Position numbers and translations under genes: made by a program. Of a DNA stretch of 59,219 nt, positions 32,899 to 42,189 are shown in pieces (the first letter of the stretch is position 1; each line of letters opens with the position of its first letter). Source of the DNA: Azospirillum humicireducens (GTDB taxonomy: Bacteria > Pseudomonadota > Alphaproteobacteria > Azospirillales > Azospirillaceae); assembly GCF_001639105.2 (NCBI RefSeq), contig NZ_CP028904.1:81770-140988 (forward strand). Reading direction: 5' to 3'. The notes under the pieces were generated by a model. It was not told the DNA's origin and ran no database searches. It saw nothing but the letters and a program-made list of their open reading frames with translations.

Positions 32899-34350
32899 TT
32901 ATCGCGGGGAGGCCGGACTCTTGGTGCCGCCTTTGGGATCGATCGGCAGGATCGGTCCGATGCGCCGGCTCAGCGCCTCGGCGGCGCTCAGGCAAAGCCC
33001 GTCACGGAACCGCGCACCCACCAGCTGGATGCCGACCGGCAGCGGTGCGCGCACCACCGGAACCGAGATCGCCGGCACGCCGAGGAACGCCGTGACGCAG
33101 CATGGGCTGTGCGCCCGCAGGATCTCCAGCGCTTCGTTTTCGCCGACGGTGTCGTAGCCGACGGGGAAGGGAAGGGCCCAGGCCGTCGGCAGCAGCAGCA
33201 GCGGATACTGTTCGAAAAACAGCTGCCAGGCACGTTGGTAGGTGGCGCGGGCGGTGAAGCCGGCCAGCATCTCCTCGGCCGACAGGCGTGGCGAGAGGCC
33301 GGCGGTCAGCGCCTGGGAGCGACGCAGCGGCTCGTCGGCGAGCGCCATCGCCTGCTGCATCGCCGGGCCCTGCATCTCGGTGCCCAGCATCGCCATCCAC
33401 AGCCGGGCGATCTCGGCGAAGCTGGGCGGCGCAGCCTCTTCCACGGCGTATCCGGCGTCGCTCAGCCAATCGACGGCCAGCCGCAGCGCATCGCGAACGG
33501 CGGGGTCGATGGCGTAATCCGGCGCTCCGGTGAACAGGGCGACACGCACCTTGGCGTCGTCGCCCTCCATCGCCAACGGCGCCGGCACCCAAAGCGGATC
33601 CCGCGCGTCGCGCACCGCCATCGTCTCCAGCCCCAGGCGGATGTCGCGCACGGAACGCGCCAGAACCCCTTGGGAGGAGCCGATCTGCAGACAGAGCGAG
33701 CGTTCGCCCTTGCCGGTCGGGTTGAAGGCGGGCACCCGGCCGGTGGTCGGACGCATGCCGTAGATGCCGCAGGCGCTGGCCGGCAGCCGGGCGGAGCCGG
33801 CCAGATCGTTGCCATGGGCCAGCGGACCGATGCCGGTGGCGACCGCGGCGGCGGCCCCGCCGCTCGAACCGCCGACATTGCGGGCGGGATCCCAGGGGTT
33901 GAGGGTCAGGCCATGCGGCTCGTTGTCGGTGAACCAGCGCACCGAGAAGGGTGGGGCGTTGGTCCTGCCGATGAAGACGGCACCGGCCTTGCGCCAGTTG
34001 GCGACCGGCGGGCTGTCGGTTTCGGCGATCAGGCCGGTGAAGGCGGCAACACCGTTGGTGGTGGCGACGCCGGCCTGATCGACGTTGATCTTGGTCGTGA
34101 CCGGCACGCCATGCAGCGGTGCGAGCGCTGCGCCGGTCGCCGCCAGCTGATCGGCCAGATCGGCCTCCGCCAGGGCGCCGGCGCTGAGATCGCCGACCAT
34201 GGCGTTGACCGCCGGGTTCACGGCGCCCAGCCGTTCCAGACAGCTCAGCGCCGCGTCCCGTGCGGACAGCTCCCGTCCGGCGATCCGGGCGGCGAGGTCC
34301 GTGGCATCCATCTGCCAGGGGGCCGGTGTTCCAGTCCTCTCGTCAGTCAT
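32899..34350 (-). CDS. Amidase signature family hydrolase
   Basis: A 483-residue amidase. The Ser-cisSer-Lys triad is visible: K87 (VTTKINVDQAG), S162/S163 in the GGSSGGAAAA loop and nucleophile S186 (NDLAGSARLPASACGIYG). It hydrolyses an amide to acid plus ammonia. It is the only gene on its strand between the TetR gene and the divergent MFS transporter. A small-molecule amide linked to amine catabolism is plausible, for example a guanidinobutyramide. ATG 34350 was chosen; an upstream frame to 34470 crosses the promoter region. Confidence 0.88.
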   Translation of the reverse strand: MTDERTGTPAPWQMDATDLAARIAGRELSARDAALSCLERLGAVNPAVNAMVGDLSAGALAEADLADQLAATGAALAPLHGVPVTTKINVDQAGVATTNGVAAFTGLIAETDSPPVANWRKAGAVFIGRTNAPPFSVRWFTDNEPHGLTLNPWDPARNVGGSSGGAAAAVATGIGPLAHGNDLAGSARLPASACGIYGMRPTTGRVPAFNPTGKGERSLCLQIGSSQGVLARSVRDIRLGLETMAVRDARDPLWVPAPLAMEGDDAKVRVALFTGAPDYAIDPAVRDALRLAVDWLSDAGYAVEEAAPPSFAEIARLWMAMLGTEMQGPAMQQAMALADEPLRRSQALTAGLSPRLSAEEMLAGFTARATYQRAWQLFFEQYPLLLLPTAWALPFPVGYDTVGENEALEILRAHSPCCVTAFLGVPAISVPVVRAPLPVGIQLVGARFRDGLCLSAAEALSRRIGPILPIDPKGGTKSPASPR

Positions 34351-35025
34351 GATCGTGAATCCCTTGTCGATGCGCCCGTTCGCCGGGCTGCCTGCCTGTT
34401 CGTCCGGCCCCATGATCCGCCGGGGCCTGACGCCGTGCCCAATTATCGGGCGGCGCCATTTTTTGTTCATGTTTCGCTTGACACCGATAGCACCCGATCT
34501 GCATGTTGGTCAAACGATTTGGTCAAACGACCAGATTTTTACGGAGACCCCGGTCCAACGGCTCTCCGGACCCTTTTGCGAAGACAGTTCAAGGAGCGGT
34601 CGCACCGCTTCACGCCTGGGTCTATCCTGTCCCCAAGGGGCAGGGAGTCCCCGTCTCCGGACAACGATCCGGCGGACGAACCACAGCAAGGACATTCCGG
34701 CCCGGCCGACATTGCGAGCGGCCGCGGCGACAGCGAATGCCACTGAACAGGCAGCTTCTGGGAGACACATCATGAGGTCTTCGACCCTTCGGTCTTTCGC
34801 GGCCATCACCCCTCTCCCGATTGCGCGGAACCTTCGGGCCGGACCGGCATGCAGCCTTCCCGGACTGCGTTTTGGCGATCCGCTGACGGCGTGATCCATC
34901 GCGGCCTCCTGGCCGCCGGACCGCTCTCAACGGCTTCTTTCCCGCCGCCTCGCAGCATCCGGGCCGACCGGCTGTGGCCGCAGTCCCGGTGCTCCCGACT
35001 CCCCCATCGAGAGAGTGCCGCCCCC
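34351..35025. other. Long intergenic leader between amidase and MFS genes
   Basis: A 675-base stretch with no convincing gene. It contains a TTGACA promoter (34478-34506), two GGTCAAACGA operator words overlapping the start region, and then about 490 GC-rich bases before the MFS start. A 40-codon ORF with a GGGAG ribosome site (34772-34894) is possible but unlike any family I know. The long leader may hold an attenuator or an unrecognised small gene. Confidence 0.5.
34478..34533 (+). promoter_or_regulatory. Promoter with tandem TetR-like operator words
   Basis: TTGACA (34478-34483), 17 bases, then GCATGT (34501-34506). TTGGTCAAACGA occurs at 34506-34517 and 34519-34530, 13 bases apart, and the second copy extends to the inverted repeat TGGTC-AAAC-GACCA (34520-34533). 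Repressor sites overlapping the transcription start would give tight control of the MFS/aldehyde dehydrogenase operon. Confidence 0.55.
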
Positions 35026-36255
35026 ATGTCCAACCCGCCCAACTCGTCCAATTTCTCCGATTCCGGGGTGCCGCAGGACGGCGCCCAATCCGCCGACAGC
35101 CCGCTGTCGACCGCCGCCATCACCCTCTTCGGGATCGTCGGCCCCTACAGCTTCCTCGTCTCGCCGGTGGTCGCCGGCCAGATGGCCGGCCAGCTCGACT
35201 GGTCGGCGGGGACCATCGGGCTGATCATGGGATGCGAACTGGCCGGCGCCTCGCTGGTCTCCTTCCCCGCCATGCGCCTGCTGCGCGTCCTGTCGCCGCG
35301 CACCGTCGCCCTGCTGGCGACCGTCCTCTTCATCCTCGCCAACGTCGCCTCTGCGCTGGTCACCTCGGTGGAACTGTTCCTTCCGGCGCGCATCGTCGCC
35401 GGTGCGGCCGGCGGCATCCTGTCGGTTGTGGCGCTGGTATCGGCCGCGCGTGCGGCCAATCCGCCGAAGGCCTTCGCCTATTGGAGCGGCGGCCAGACGG
35501 TGGCCGCTGCGATCGGTCTGCTGTATCTGCCCGATCTGTTCGTCAGCACCGGCATCGGCGGCATCTATGCCTGTCTCGCGGCGGCCGCACTGCTGTCGCT
35601 GGTGGTGATCGCCGGCTTCGGCGGCGGCCTGCTGCCGTCGCTCAGCGGTGGCGGCGAGCGGCACAACCTGAAGGCGGCGCGCTGGACGCTGGTGGCGATC
35701 TTCGGCTTTTACGTCGCGGTCGGCGGCGCCTGGGCCTTCGTCGGCATTCCGGGGGCCGAGCTGGGCTTCACCGACGCCGGAATCGGCATGCTGTCGTCGC
35801 TGGCGATGACGGCCGGCATTCTCGGGTCCGTGCTCGCCTCCCATGTCGGCGGCAAGGCTCATCACAACCGCTTTGTCCTCGGCAGCTATCTGCTGCTGGT
35901 TCTCTGCCTGGGAGTAATCGAACTGGTGAGCGACCATATGGTCTTCGCCGGGGTGATCGTCCTGCTCCAGGTTCTGTGGTCCTTCCTGCTGCCGCTCCTG
36001 CTGGCCTCGCTGGCCGACAGCGACGATGATGGCAACATGGTGATCCTGTCGAATATGATCATCGGCGGTGGTGCGGCGCTCGGCCCCATGCTGGCGGGCT
36101 ACACCATCGACTTCCTCGGCGGCTATGGGGCCGTCGCCACCGAGGGCGGCATCATCCTGCTGCTGTCCGCCGCCGCCTTTGCCCGTGCCCGTTCGAAGGC
36201 CCTGGCCAAAGCGGCGGCGATCCAGGCTCCGACCAGCTCCCTTTCTCATGGATGA
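35026..36255 (+). CDS. MFS transporter
   Basis: A 409-residue transporter with about twelve membrane helices. A polar Ser/Asn-rich N-terminus (residues 1-28) precedes TM1 (AAITLFGIVGPYSFLVSPVVAG). The loops between helices 2 and 3 and 8 and 9 carry weak MFS motifs (GLIMGCELAGA, MLRVLSPR). The substrate cannot be read from sequence; coupling by ATGA to an aldehyde dehydrogenase suggests uptake of an amine or aromatic compound that is oxidised through an aldehyde. Confidence 0.85.
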   Translation: MSNPPNSSNFSDSGVPQDGAQSADSPLSTAAITLFGIVGPYSFLVSPVVAGQMAGQLDWSAGTIGLIMGCELAGASLVSFPAMRLLRVLSPRTVALLATVLFILANVASALVTSVELFLPARIVAGAAGGILSVVALVSAARAANPPKAFAYWSGGQTVAAAIGLLYLPDLFVSTGIGGIYACLAAAALLSLVVIAGFGGGLLPSLSGGGERHNLKAARWTLVAIFGFYVAVGGAWAFVGIPGAELGFTDAGIGMLSSLAMTAGILGSVLASHVGGKAHHNRFVLGSYLLLVLCLGVIELVSDHMVFAGVIVLLQVLWSFLLPLLLASLADSDDDGNMVILSNMIIGGGAALGPMLAGYTIDFLGGYGAVATEGGIILLLSAAAFARARSKALAKAAAIQAPTSSLSHG

Positions 36256-37682
36256 CGATCATGGTTGATACCACCCGGTTCTACATCGACGGCAAATGGG
36301 TGCAGCCGCAAGGCTCCCGTCTGATCGATGTGATCAATCCGGCGACGGAGGAGGCGGTCACCCAGGTGGCGCTCGGCACCTCGGCCGATGTCGATCTTGC
36401 TGTCGCCGCGGCCCGGAAGGCCTTCGAGAGCTTTTCCCGGACCACGCCCGCCGAGCGCATCGACCTCTTGTCCGCCATCCTTGCCGCCTACCAGCGCCGC
36501 ATCGAGGAGTTCGGCGACGCGATCCGGCAGGAGATGGGGGCGCCCCAGGGCTTCGCCTGCCAGGTTCAGGCCGGCATCGGCGTCGCCCATCTGGCCCAGA
36601 CAATCGAGACCGCCCGCAGTTTCCCCTTCGAGGAGGATCGGGGAGCCCAGCGCATCCTGCGCGAGCCGGTCGGCGTCGTCGGCTTGATCACCCCGTGGAA
36701 CTGGCCGATCAACCAGATCACCTGCAAGGTGGGGCCGGCCATCGCCGCCGGCTGCACCATGGTGCTGAAGCCGAGCGAGCTGGCGCCTCTCAGCGCCGCC
36801 CTGTTCACGGAAGTGATCCACGAGGCCGGCGTTCCGGCCGGCGTGTTCAATCTGGTCCACGGTGACGGACCGGAGGTCGGGCAGGCGATTTCCGCCCATC
36901 CGCACATCGACATGGTGTCCTTCACCGGCTCGACCCGCGCCGGCATCGCGGTGGCGAAGATGGCGGCCGATACCGTCAAGCGCGTCACCCAGGAGTTGGG
37001 CGGCAAGTCGCCCAACATCATCCTGGCCGACGCCGATCTGGCCAAGGCGGTGAGCCGGGGTGTCGAGCGCTGCTTCGGCAACACCGGCCAGTCCTGCAAC
37101 GCGCCCACCCGCATGCTGGTGCCGGAAGTGCTCTATGAGCAGGTCGCCGAGCTGGCGAAACAGGCGGCGGCGAAGGCGGTGGTCGGCGATCCGCTCGACC
37201 CGGCGACCACCCATGGCCCGGTGTCGAACGCCAACCAGTTCCGCAAGATCCAGAGCCTGATCGAAACCGGCATCGCCGAGGGGGCTGAGCTTCTGGTCGG
37301 CGGTCCCGGCCGGCCGGAGGGGCTGGAGCGCGGCTATTTCGTCCGTCCGACCATCTTCGGACGGGTCACGCCGGACATGACCATCGCGCGCGAGGAGATC
37401 TTCGGGCCGGTGCTGTCGATCATCACCTATCGGGACGAGGAAGAGGCGATTCGCATCGCCAACGACACCGTCTATGGGCTGGCCGGCTATGTTCAGACCG
37501 GCGATCCGGCCCATGGTGCTGCGGTGGCGCGGCGTCTGCGCGCCGGCACCATCTATGTCAACGATCCGCCCTGGTCGCCGGCCGTGCCCTTCGGCGGTTA
37601 CGGCCAGTCGGGCAATGGTCGCGAATATGCCGAGTTCGGGCTGGCTGAGTTCGTCGAGATCAAGGGCGTGGTCGGTGCCTGA
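36252..37682 (+). CDS. NAD(P)-dependent aldehyde dehydrogenase
   Basis: A 476-residue aldehyde dehydrogenase. Catalytic residues are N150 (ITPWNWP), E248 (TQELGGKSPN) and nucleophile C282 (GNTGQSCNAPTRM); the NAD site FTGSTRAG is present. It oxidises an aldehyde to the acid. The ATG at 36252 overlaps the MFS stop as ATGA; a second ATG nine bases on is possible. It probably handles the aldehyde formed by the nearby monoamine oxidase. It is clearly related to the enzyme at 39383-40819. Confidence 0.93.
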   Translation: MTIMVDTTRFYIDGKWVQPQGSRLIDVINPATEEAVTQVALGTSADVDLAVAAARKAFESFSRTTPAERIDLLSAILAAYQRRIEEFGDAIRQEMGAPQGFACQVQAGIGVAHLAQTIETARSFPFEEDRGAQRILREPVGVVGLITPWNWPINQITCKVGPAIAAGCTMVLKPSELAPLSAALFTEVIHEAGVPAGVFNLVHGDGPEVGQAISAHPHIDMVSFTGSTRAGIAVAKMAADTVKRVTQELGGKSPNIILADADLAKAVSRGVERCFGNTGQSCNAPTRMLVPEVLYEQVAELAKQAAAKAVVGDPLDPATTHGPVSNANQFRKIQSLIETGIAEGAELLVGGPGRPEGLERGYFVRPTIFGRVTPDMTIAREEIFGPVLSIITYRDEEEAIRIANDTVYGLAGYVQTGDPAHGAAVARRLRAGTIYVNDPPWSPAVPFGGYGQSGNGREYAEFGLAEFVEIKGVVGA

Positions 37683-37856
37683 GTTCGATGGCTGGGGTTT
37701 GAGTGCCTGAGTTTGAGGTCCCGTGCGGGTGACGGTTCACGCGTAGGCGCCTGAACCGGCCGCATCCAAGTCCGGGGGCGGAACGGTCGGGATTTCCCGG
37801 CCCGTTCCGCCCGAACCGGCGCAAAAAATCAAGATATCACGAACGGAGAGTGCTTC

Positions 37857-39230
37857 ATGTGCAACGCCCTGCGCGTCGCGCCACGGATCGGTGCGCGCTT
37901 TCTCAAGTCCGTCTGTTTGGCCGGCACCGCCCTCCTGGCGCTGACCGCCGCCGCCCATGCCGACGTAACGCTCTATGAGCAGAACGGTGTCACGCTGGAA
38001 GGCGGCTTCACTGCCGGCCTCGGGGCCATCGGCGTCAAGAACGCCAATCTCGGTGCCGGGGTGGTCACGCCCAGCGGCGAGGTCCAGAAGGACCGCAACT
38101 GGGTGGAGGGCTACATCGCCCCCAGCCTGAAGCTGACCTATGCCACCGAAAGCGCCGGCACCCTCTACGGCGGTGTGCGCGCGGTGTCGAGCGGGACCGG
38201 CGGCGACGGCGATGCCGGCGGCTTCACCCAGGGCCGCCAGGGCCGCACCGACCTCGACAATCTCTATGTCGGCTGGAAGAGCGGCGACCTGCTGTCCAGC
38301 CTGGGCAAGGATGCCGTCGACCTCAGCTACGGCCGGCAGAACTTCGTGATCGGCGACAGCTTCATCATCGGTGACGGCACCCTTGATTCGCAGCGGCAGG
38401 GCACCTATTGGCTCGGGCCGCGCCGCGGCTGGAACACCGGGACCGCCGTCGCCAAATTCGACATCGCGCCGGTCCATGCCGACCTGTTCCGCCTGAAGAG
38501 CGACAAGAACAGCAACACCGACGTCATCTATGGCGGCAATCTGGAATGGCGCTTCGGGGCGGAGGGCAAGAGCTCGGTCGGCGCCTCCTACATGCGCATC
38601 GACGAGTCGAAGCTGGCGACCCGCAAGGGCATGGACATCTACAATCTCCGTGCGCTTGGCGTCACCGTCCCGTCGGTCCCCGGCCTGACCCTGTCGGCGG
38701 AATATGTGAAGCAGCACAACAGCCGCGCCGGTGCTGCGCTGGACGCCTCGGCCTGGTACGGCGAGGCCGGCTACAGCTTCGCCGACGTCGCCTGGACGCC
38801 GCGCGCCAGCTACCGCTACAGCCAGTTCAGCGGCGACAATCCGGGAACGGTCAAGAGCGAGGCGTTCGACCCGCTCCACATGGGCTTCCCGCGCTGGGGC
38901 AGCTGGTTGCAGGGCGAGATCAACGGCCAGTATTTCCCGACCTCCAACAGCAATGTGAAGGTCCACAATGTCCAGTTCGCCGTCCAGCCGGCCGAGACGG
39001 TGACGCTGACCGCCCTGTTCTACGACTTCCGCTTCGACCGCAAGCCGGCCGGCGTCACCAGCGGCCATGTCGGCAACGAGATCAACCTCGCGGTCGACTG
39101 GGCGGCGACGCCAAACCTGCTGGTCTCGGCGGCGGTCGGCCGGTTCTTCGCCGGGGACGGCGGCAAGCAGTTCCTGCGCGGCACCAAGGACAGCTCCGTC
39201 TTCGAGCTGGCGGCGATCTTCACTTACTGA
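37857..39230 (+). CDS. Outer-membrane porin-like beta-barrel protein
   Basis: A 457-residue outer-membrane protein. Residues about 1-36 are a signal peptide (LALTAAAHA/DVTL). The rest alternates short beta strands and ends in an aromatic residue (AAIFTY), the insertion signal for the BAM machine. It resembles alginate-export/OprD-type substrate channels by eye (LYGGVRAVSSGTGGDGD and DLSYGRQNF segments). It follows the MFS-aldehyde dehydrogenase pair after 174 bases, so it may admit the same substrate. Precise family is uncertain. Confidence 0.8.
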   Translation: MCNALRVAPRIGARFLKSVCLAGTALLALTAAAHADVTLYEQNGVTLEGGFTAGLGAIGVKNANLGAGVVTPSGEVQKDRNWVEGYIAPSLKLTYATESAGTLYGGVRAVSSGTGGDGDAGGFTQGRQGRTDLDNLYVGWKSGDLLSSLGKDAVDLSYGRQNFVIGDSFIIGDGTLDSQRQGTYWLGPRRGWNTGTAVAKFDIAPVHADLFRLKSDKNSNTDVIYGGNLEWRFGAEGKSSVGASYMRIDESKLATRKGMDIYNLRALGVTVPSVPGLTLSAEYVKQHNSRAGAALDASAWYGEAGYSFADVAWTPRASYRYSQFSGDNPGTVKSEAFDPLHMGFPRWGSWLQGEINGQYFPTSNSNVKVHNVQFAVQPAETVTLTALFYDFRFDRKPAGVTSGHVGNEINLAVDWAATPNLLVSAAVGRFFAGDGGKQFLRGTKDSSVFELAAIFTY

Positions 39231-39235
39231 GACTC

Positions 39236-39273
39236 GCGGCCTTCGATCCTGACCTGTCAGGATCGAAGGCCGC
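39236..39273. terminator. 18-base-stem hairpin between convergent genes
   Basis: GCGGCCTTCGATCCTGAC and its perfect complement flank a two-base loop, five bases after the porin stop. It should terminate or insulate both converging units, though there is no T-tract. Confidence 0.65.
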
Positions 39274-39382
39274 GGCCGCCTGTTCCACAACAGCAAGTGC
39301 TGGAGTTCCAACTCCCGCGCCACACGCGCCGCAGCGGGGCAAGATCGGCCGGCCCATCACCGGAGCTTGCGGACAGGCCCTT

Positions 39383-40819
39383 TCATGAGGGGAAATAGCC
39401 AAGGATGGCTTTGGTTTCGAGGCACTCCTCCAACCCGAACAGGCCATACTCGCGTCCGTTGCCGGAATGCTTGTAGCCACCGAAGGGGGCATGGGCATCC
39501 CAGGCGGGATGATTGATGTGGACCTGCCCGGACCGGATTTGGCGTGCGACCCGCCGGGCGCTGTCGAGATTGGCCGACTGGACGTGGCCACCCAGCCCGA
39601 ACACCGTGTCGTTGGCGATGGCCACGGCCTCCTCCTCGGTCTTGTAGGGCATGATGCAGAGGACCGGACCGAAAATCTCCTCCTGCGCGATCCGCATGCC
39701 GCCGGTCACGCCGGAAAAGATGGTGGGCCGCACGAAATGGCCGGTGTCGAGCCCCGTGGGCTTGCCGGGCCCTCCACAGAGCAGCCTGGCGCCTTCCGCG
39801 ATGCCGACCGCGATCATCTGTTGCACCCGGTTGAACTGTGCCTTGTTCGCGATGGGGCCCAGGGTGGTCTGCGGGTTGCGCGGGTCGCCGACGACGATCG
39901 TCCCGACATGGTGCCGGGCCAGAGCCTCCACCTCGTCCAGCCTGTCGGCAGGCACGATCATCCGGGTTGGCGCGCTGCAGGATTGTCCGACGTTGCGGAA
40001 GGCCGAGGTGATGCCCAGCGGCACCGCCCTTTCGAAATCGGCGTCCGGCAGCAGGATGTTGGGCGACTTGCCGCCCAGTTCCTGGACGACGCGCTTGACC
40101 GTGACGGCGGCAGCCTGGGCCACCAGCACCCCGGCCCGCACCGACCCGGTGATGGAGACCATGTCGATGCCGGGATGGGCGGCGATGGCGGCCCCCACCT
40201 CCTCGCCGGTGCCGTTGACCAGATTGAAGACGCCCGGCGGCGTTCCGGCATCCTGCATGATCCGGGCGAACAGCAGTGCGCTCAGCGGCGAAAGTTCGCT
40301 GGGCTTCAGCACGACGGTGCAGCCGGCGGCAAGCGCCGGCGCCAGCTTGGCGGTGATCTGGTAAAGCGGCCAGTTCCAGGGCGTGATCAGGCCACAGATG
40401 CCGATCGGTTCTCGGACGATCGCCGTCGTCCCTTTCCGGGCGAGGAAGTCATAGCTGCCCAGAAGCTCGACCATCGCCCGCAGGTGGGCGATGGCCAGCG
40501 GCACCTGCGAGCTGCGGGCGAAGCCGATGGCGGTTCCCATCTCCGCCGTCATGGCGAAGGCCAACTCCTCGGATCGTGCCTCCATCAATTCCGCAATCCG
40601 CTGCAGCAGGGCTCGCCGCTCCTCCACCGGGGCTATGGAGAAGGTCGCGAAGGCCCTGCGGGCGGCGATGACGGCCTTGTCCACATCCTCGGCGGTGCCC
40701 GCCGCGATGGAGCCGATGACCGCTTCGGTGGCCGGATCGACCACGGCGATCGTCGCGCCGGAGGAGGGCGCGACCCATCGGCCGTCGATGTAGAAGTGCC
40801 GCGCGTCCTCCAGATTCAT
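39383..40819 (-). CDS. NAD(P)-dependent aldehyde dehydrogenase
   Basis: A 478-residue aldehyde dehydrogenase with N149 (ITPWNWP), E247 (VQELGGKSPN) and C281 (NVGQSCSAPTRM). It is similar in plan to the enzyme at 36252-37682, including the QSC(N/S)APTRM motif, suggesting duplication. ATG 40819 gives the standard N-terminus. It follows a DAO-type oxidoreductase by 53 bases and ends the operon headed by a D-threonine-aldolase-type enzyme, so acetaldehyde or another aldehyde from that cleavage is a likely substrate. Confidence 0.92.
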   Translation of the reverse strand: MNLEDARHFYIDGRWVAPSSGATIAVVDPATEAVIGSIAAGTAEDVDKAVIAARRAFATFSIAPVEERRALLQRIAELMEARSEELAFAMTAEMGTAIGFARSSQVPLAIAHLRAMVELLGSYDFLARKGTTAIVREPIGICGLITPWNWPLYQITAKLAPALAAGCTVVLKPSELSPLSALLFARIMQDAGTPPGVFNLVNGTGEEVGAAIAAHPGIDMVSITGSVRAGVLVAQAAAVTVKRVVQELGGKSPNILLPDADFERAVPLGITSAFRNVGQSCSAPTRMIVPADRLDEVEALARHHVGTIVVGDPRNPQTTLGPIANKAQFNRVQQMIAVGIAEGARLLCGGPGKPTGLDTGHFVRPTIFSGVTGGMRIAQEEIFGPVLCIMPYKTEEEAVAIANDTVFGLGGHVQSANLDSARRVARQIRSGQVHINHPAWDAHAPFGGYKHSGNGREYGLFGLEECLETKAILGYFPS

Positions 40820-40872
40820 CGTCTCTCTCCTCTTGCGGCCGTCGCGGACCGATCCGCTGTCCGGGCCGGTTC

Positions 40873-42189
40873 TCAGTGCAGAATGTCCTGCAGCTTGTAA
40901 TAGGCGCCGACGAAGGGCAGGAACCAGGTGGGACCGAAATGGCCAGGAATGGCAGGCCAGTCGAAGTCGCGCAATGGATTGGCGGCGGCATTGCCGTCCA
41001 TGACCTTGGCCATGACCTGGCCCATGTGGGTCGACATCTGGGTTCCGTGGCCGCTGTAGCCCATGGAATAGAACAGGCCGTCCCGTTCCCCGGCCCGCGG
41101 CAGGCGGTCCGCCGTCATGTCCACCATGCCGCCCCAGCAATAATCGATCCTGGCATCGGACAGGTCGGGGAAGATCTCGAGCATCGACCGCCGGAGGATG
41201 GTGCCGCTCTTGACATCCGATCGGGCATTGGATTTGGCGAAGCGCGCCCGGCCGCCGAACAGCAGCCGGTTGTCCGGCGTGACGCGGAAGTAGCAGACGA
41301 AGTTCCTGGTGTCCGTCACGTTGCGGCGATGCGGCAGCAGGGCGTCCAGGCTTGCGGGCGACAGGGGCTCCGTCGCGATCAGAAAGGCGCCGACCGGCAC
41401 AATGCGGCGGCGGAAATAAGAGAGGGGACCGACCGCCGAGGTGCCGGTCGCCAGCAGGACCTGCTTGGCGGTGACGGAACCGGTGGGGGTGGAGAGCCGG
41501 TGCGCGTATCCGCTCAGCCGCGTCAGGCCGATGACCGGCGTGTTCTCATGCAGCCGCACTCCCTGGCGTGCGGCCGCCGTCGCCAATCCATGGGCGAACT
41601 TGCCCATATGCATGGCGGCACTCTTGGGAAAGATCAGGCCGCCGAAATAGCGGTCGCTGCCCAGCTCGTTCCTGAGATCCTGTCGTGAAACCATATAGCT
41701 GTCGGGGTCGGCACCACGCGCCATCAGGTCCTGCGAGCGCGCGAGCTTGTCGTAATGCGCCGGTTTCGCCGCCACCTTCAGCTTGCCGACCCGCTTGAAA
41801 TCGCAGTCGATGCCTTCCTCGCGGACGATGCGCTCGACGGTGTCGACCGCGGCGTCATAGCTCAGGTAGAGCCGCTTGGCGGCGTCCGCGCCCAGGCGGC
41901 CGACCATCGCGGCATAATCGCCGGCGAAGCCGTTGTTGCACATGCCGCCGTTGCGCCCGGATGCGGCTCCGCCCAACTGTCCGGCGTCCAGCAGGATGAC
42001 CCGTGCGCCCTTCTTCGCCAGGGCGAGCGAGGCCGACAGGCCGGTGAAGCCGCCGCCGACGATCGCCACGTCATAGTCGCCCTCGACCGGTCCCTGGTGG
42101 ACAGCGAGGAACTTGGGGACGGTGTCGAGCCAATAAGGTGTCAGTTTCATCGCATTCGCCTCAACCGAAGGGCTGGCTTGCAAGGTCAT
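40873..42189 (-). CDS. DAO-family FAD-dependent oxidoreductase
   Basis: A 438-residue flavoenzyme of the D-amino-acid oxidase/PuuB group. The FAD motif is VAIVGGGFTGLSASLALAKKG, followed by GGAASGRNGGMCNNGFAG; a late MGYSGHGTQMSTHMG closes the cofactor site. Expected to oxidise an amine or amino acid. The ATG overlaps the stop of a 60-residue ORF (ATGA). With the aldolase-type enzyme and RidA upstream it may oxidise glycine or a D-amino acid. It is similar in class to the enzyme at 18583-19887, though the two lie in different operons. Confidence 0.87.
   Translation of the reverse strand: MTLQASPSVEANAMKLTPYWLDTVPKFLAVHQGPVEGDYDVAIVGGGFTGLSASLALAKKGARVILLDAGQLGGAASGRNGGMCNNGFAGDYAAMVGRLGADAAKRLYLSYDAAVDTVERIVREEGIDCDFKRVGKLKVAAKPAHYDKLARSQDLMARGADPDSYMVSRQDLRNELGSDRYFGGLIFPKSAAMHMGKFAHGLATAAARQGVRLHENTPVIGLTRLSGYAHRLSTPTGSVTAKQVLLATGTSAVGPLSYFRRRIVPVGAFLIATEPLSPASLDALLPHRRNVTDTRNFVCYFRVTPDNRLLFGGRARFAKSNARSDVKSGTILRRSMLEIFPDLSDARIDYCWGGMVDMTADRLPRAGERDGLFYSMGYSGHGTQMSTHMGQVMAKVMDGNAAANPLRDFDWPAIPGHFGPTWFLPFVGAYYKLQDILH

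Noticed and set aside
34772..34894. Forty-codon ORF with ribosome site before the MFS gene
   Set aside because: No signal, membrane or family feature; kept only as a possibility inside the leader finding.
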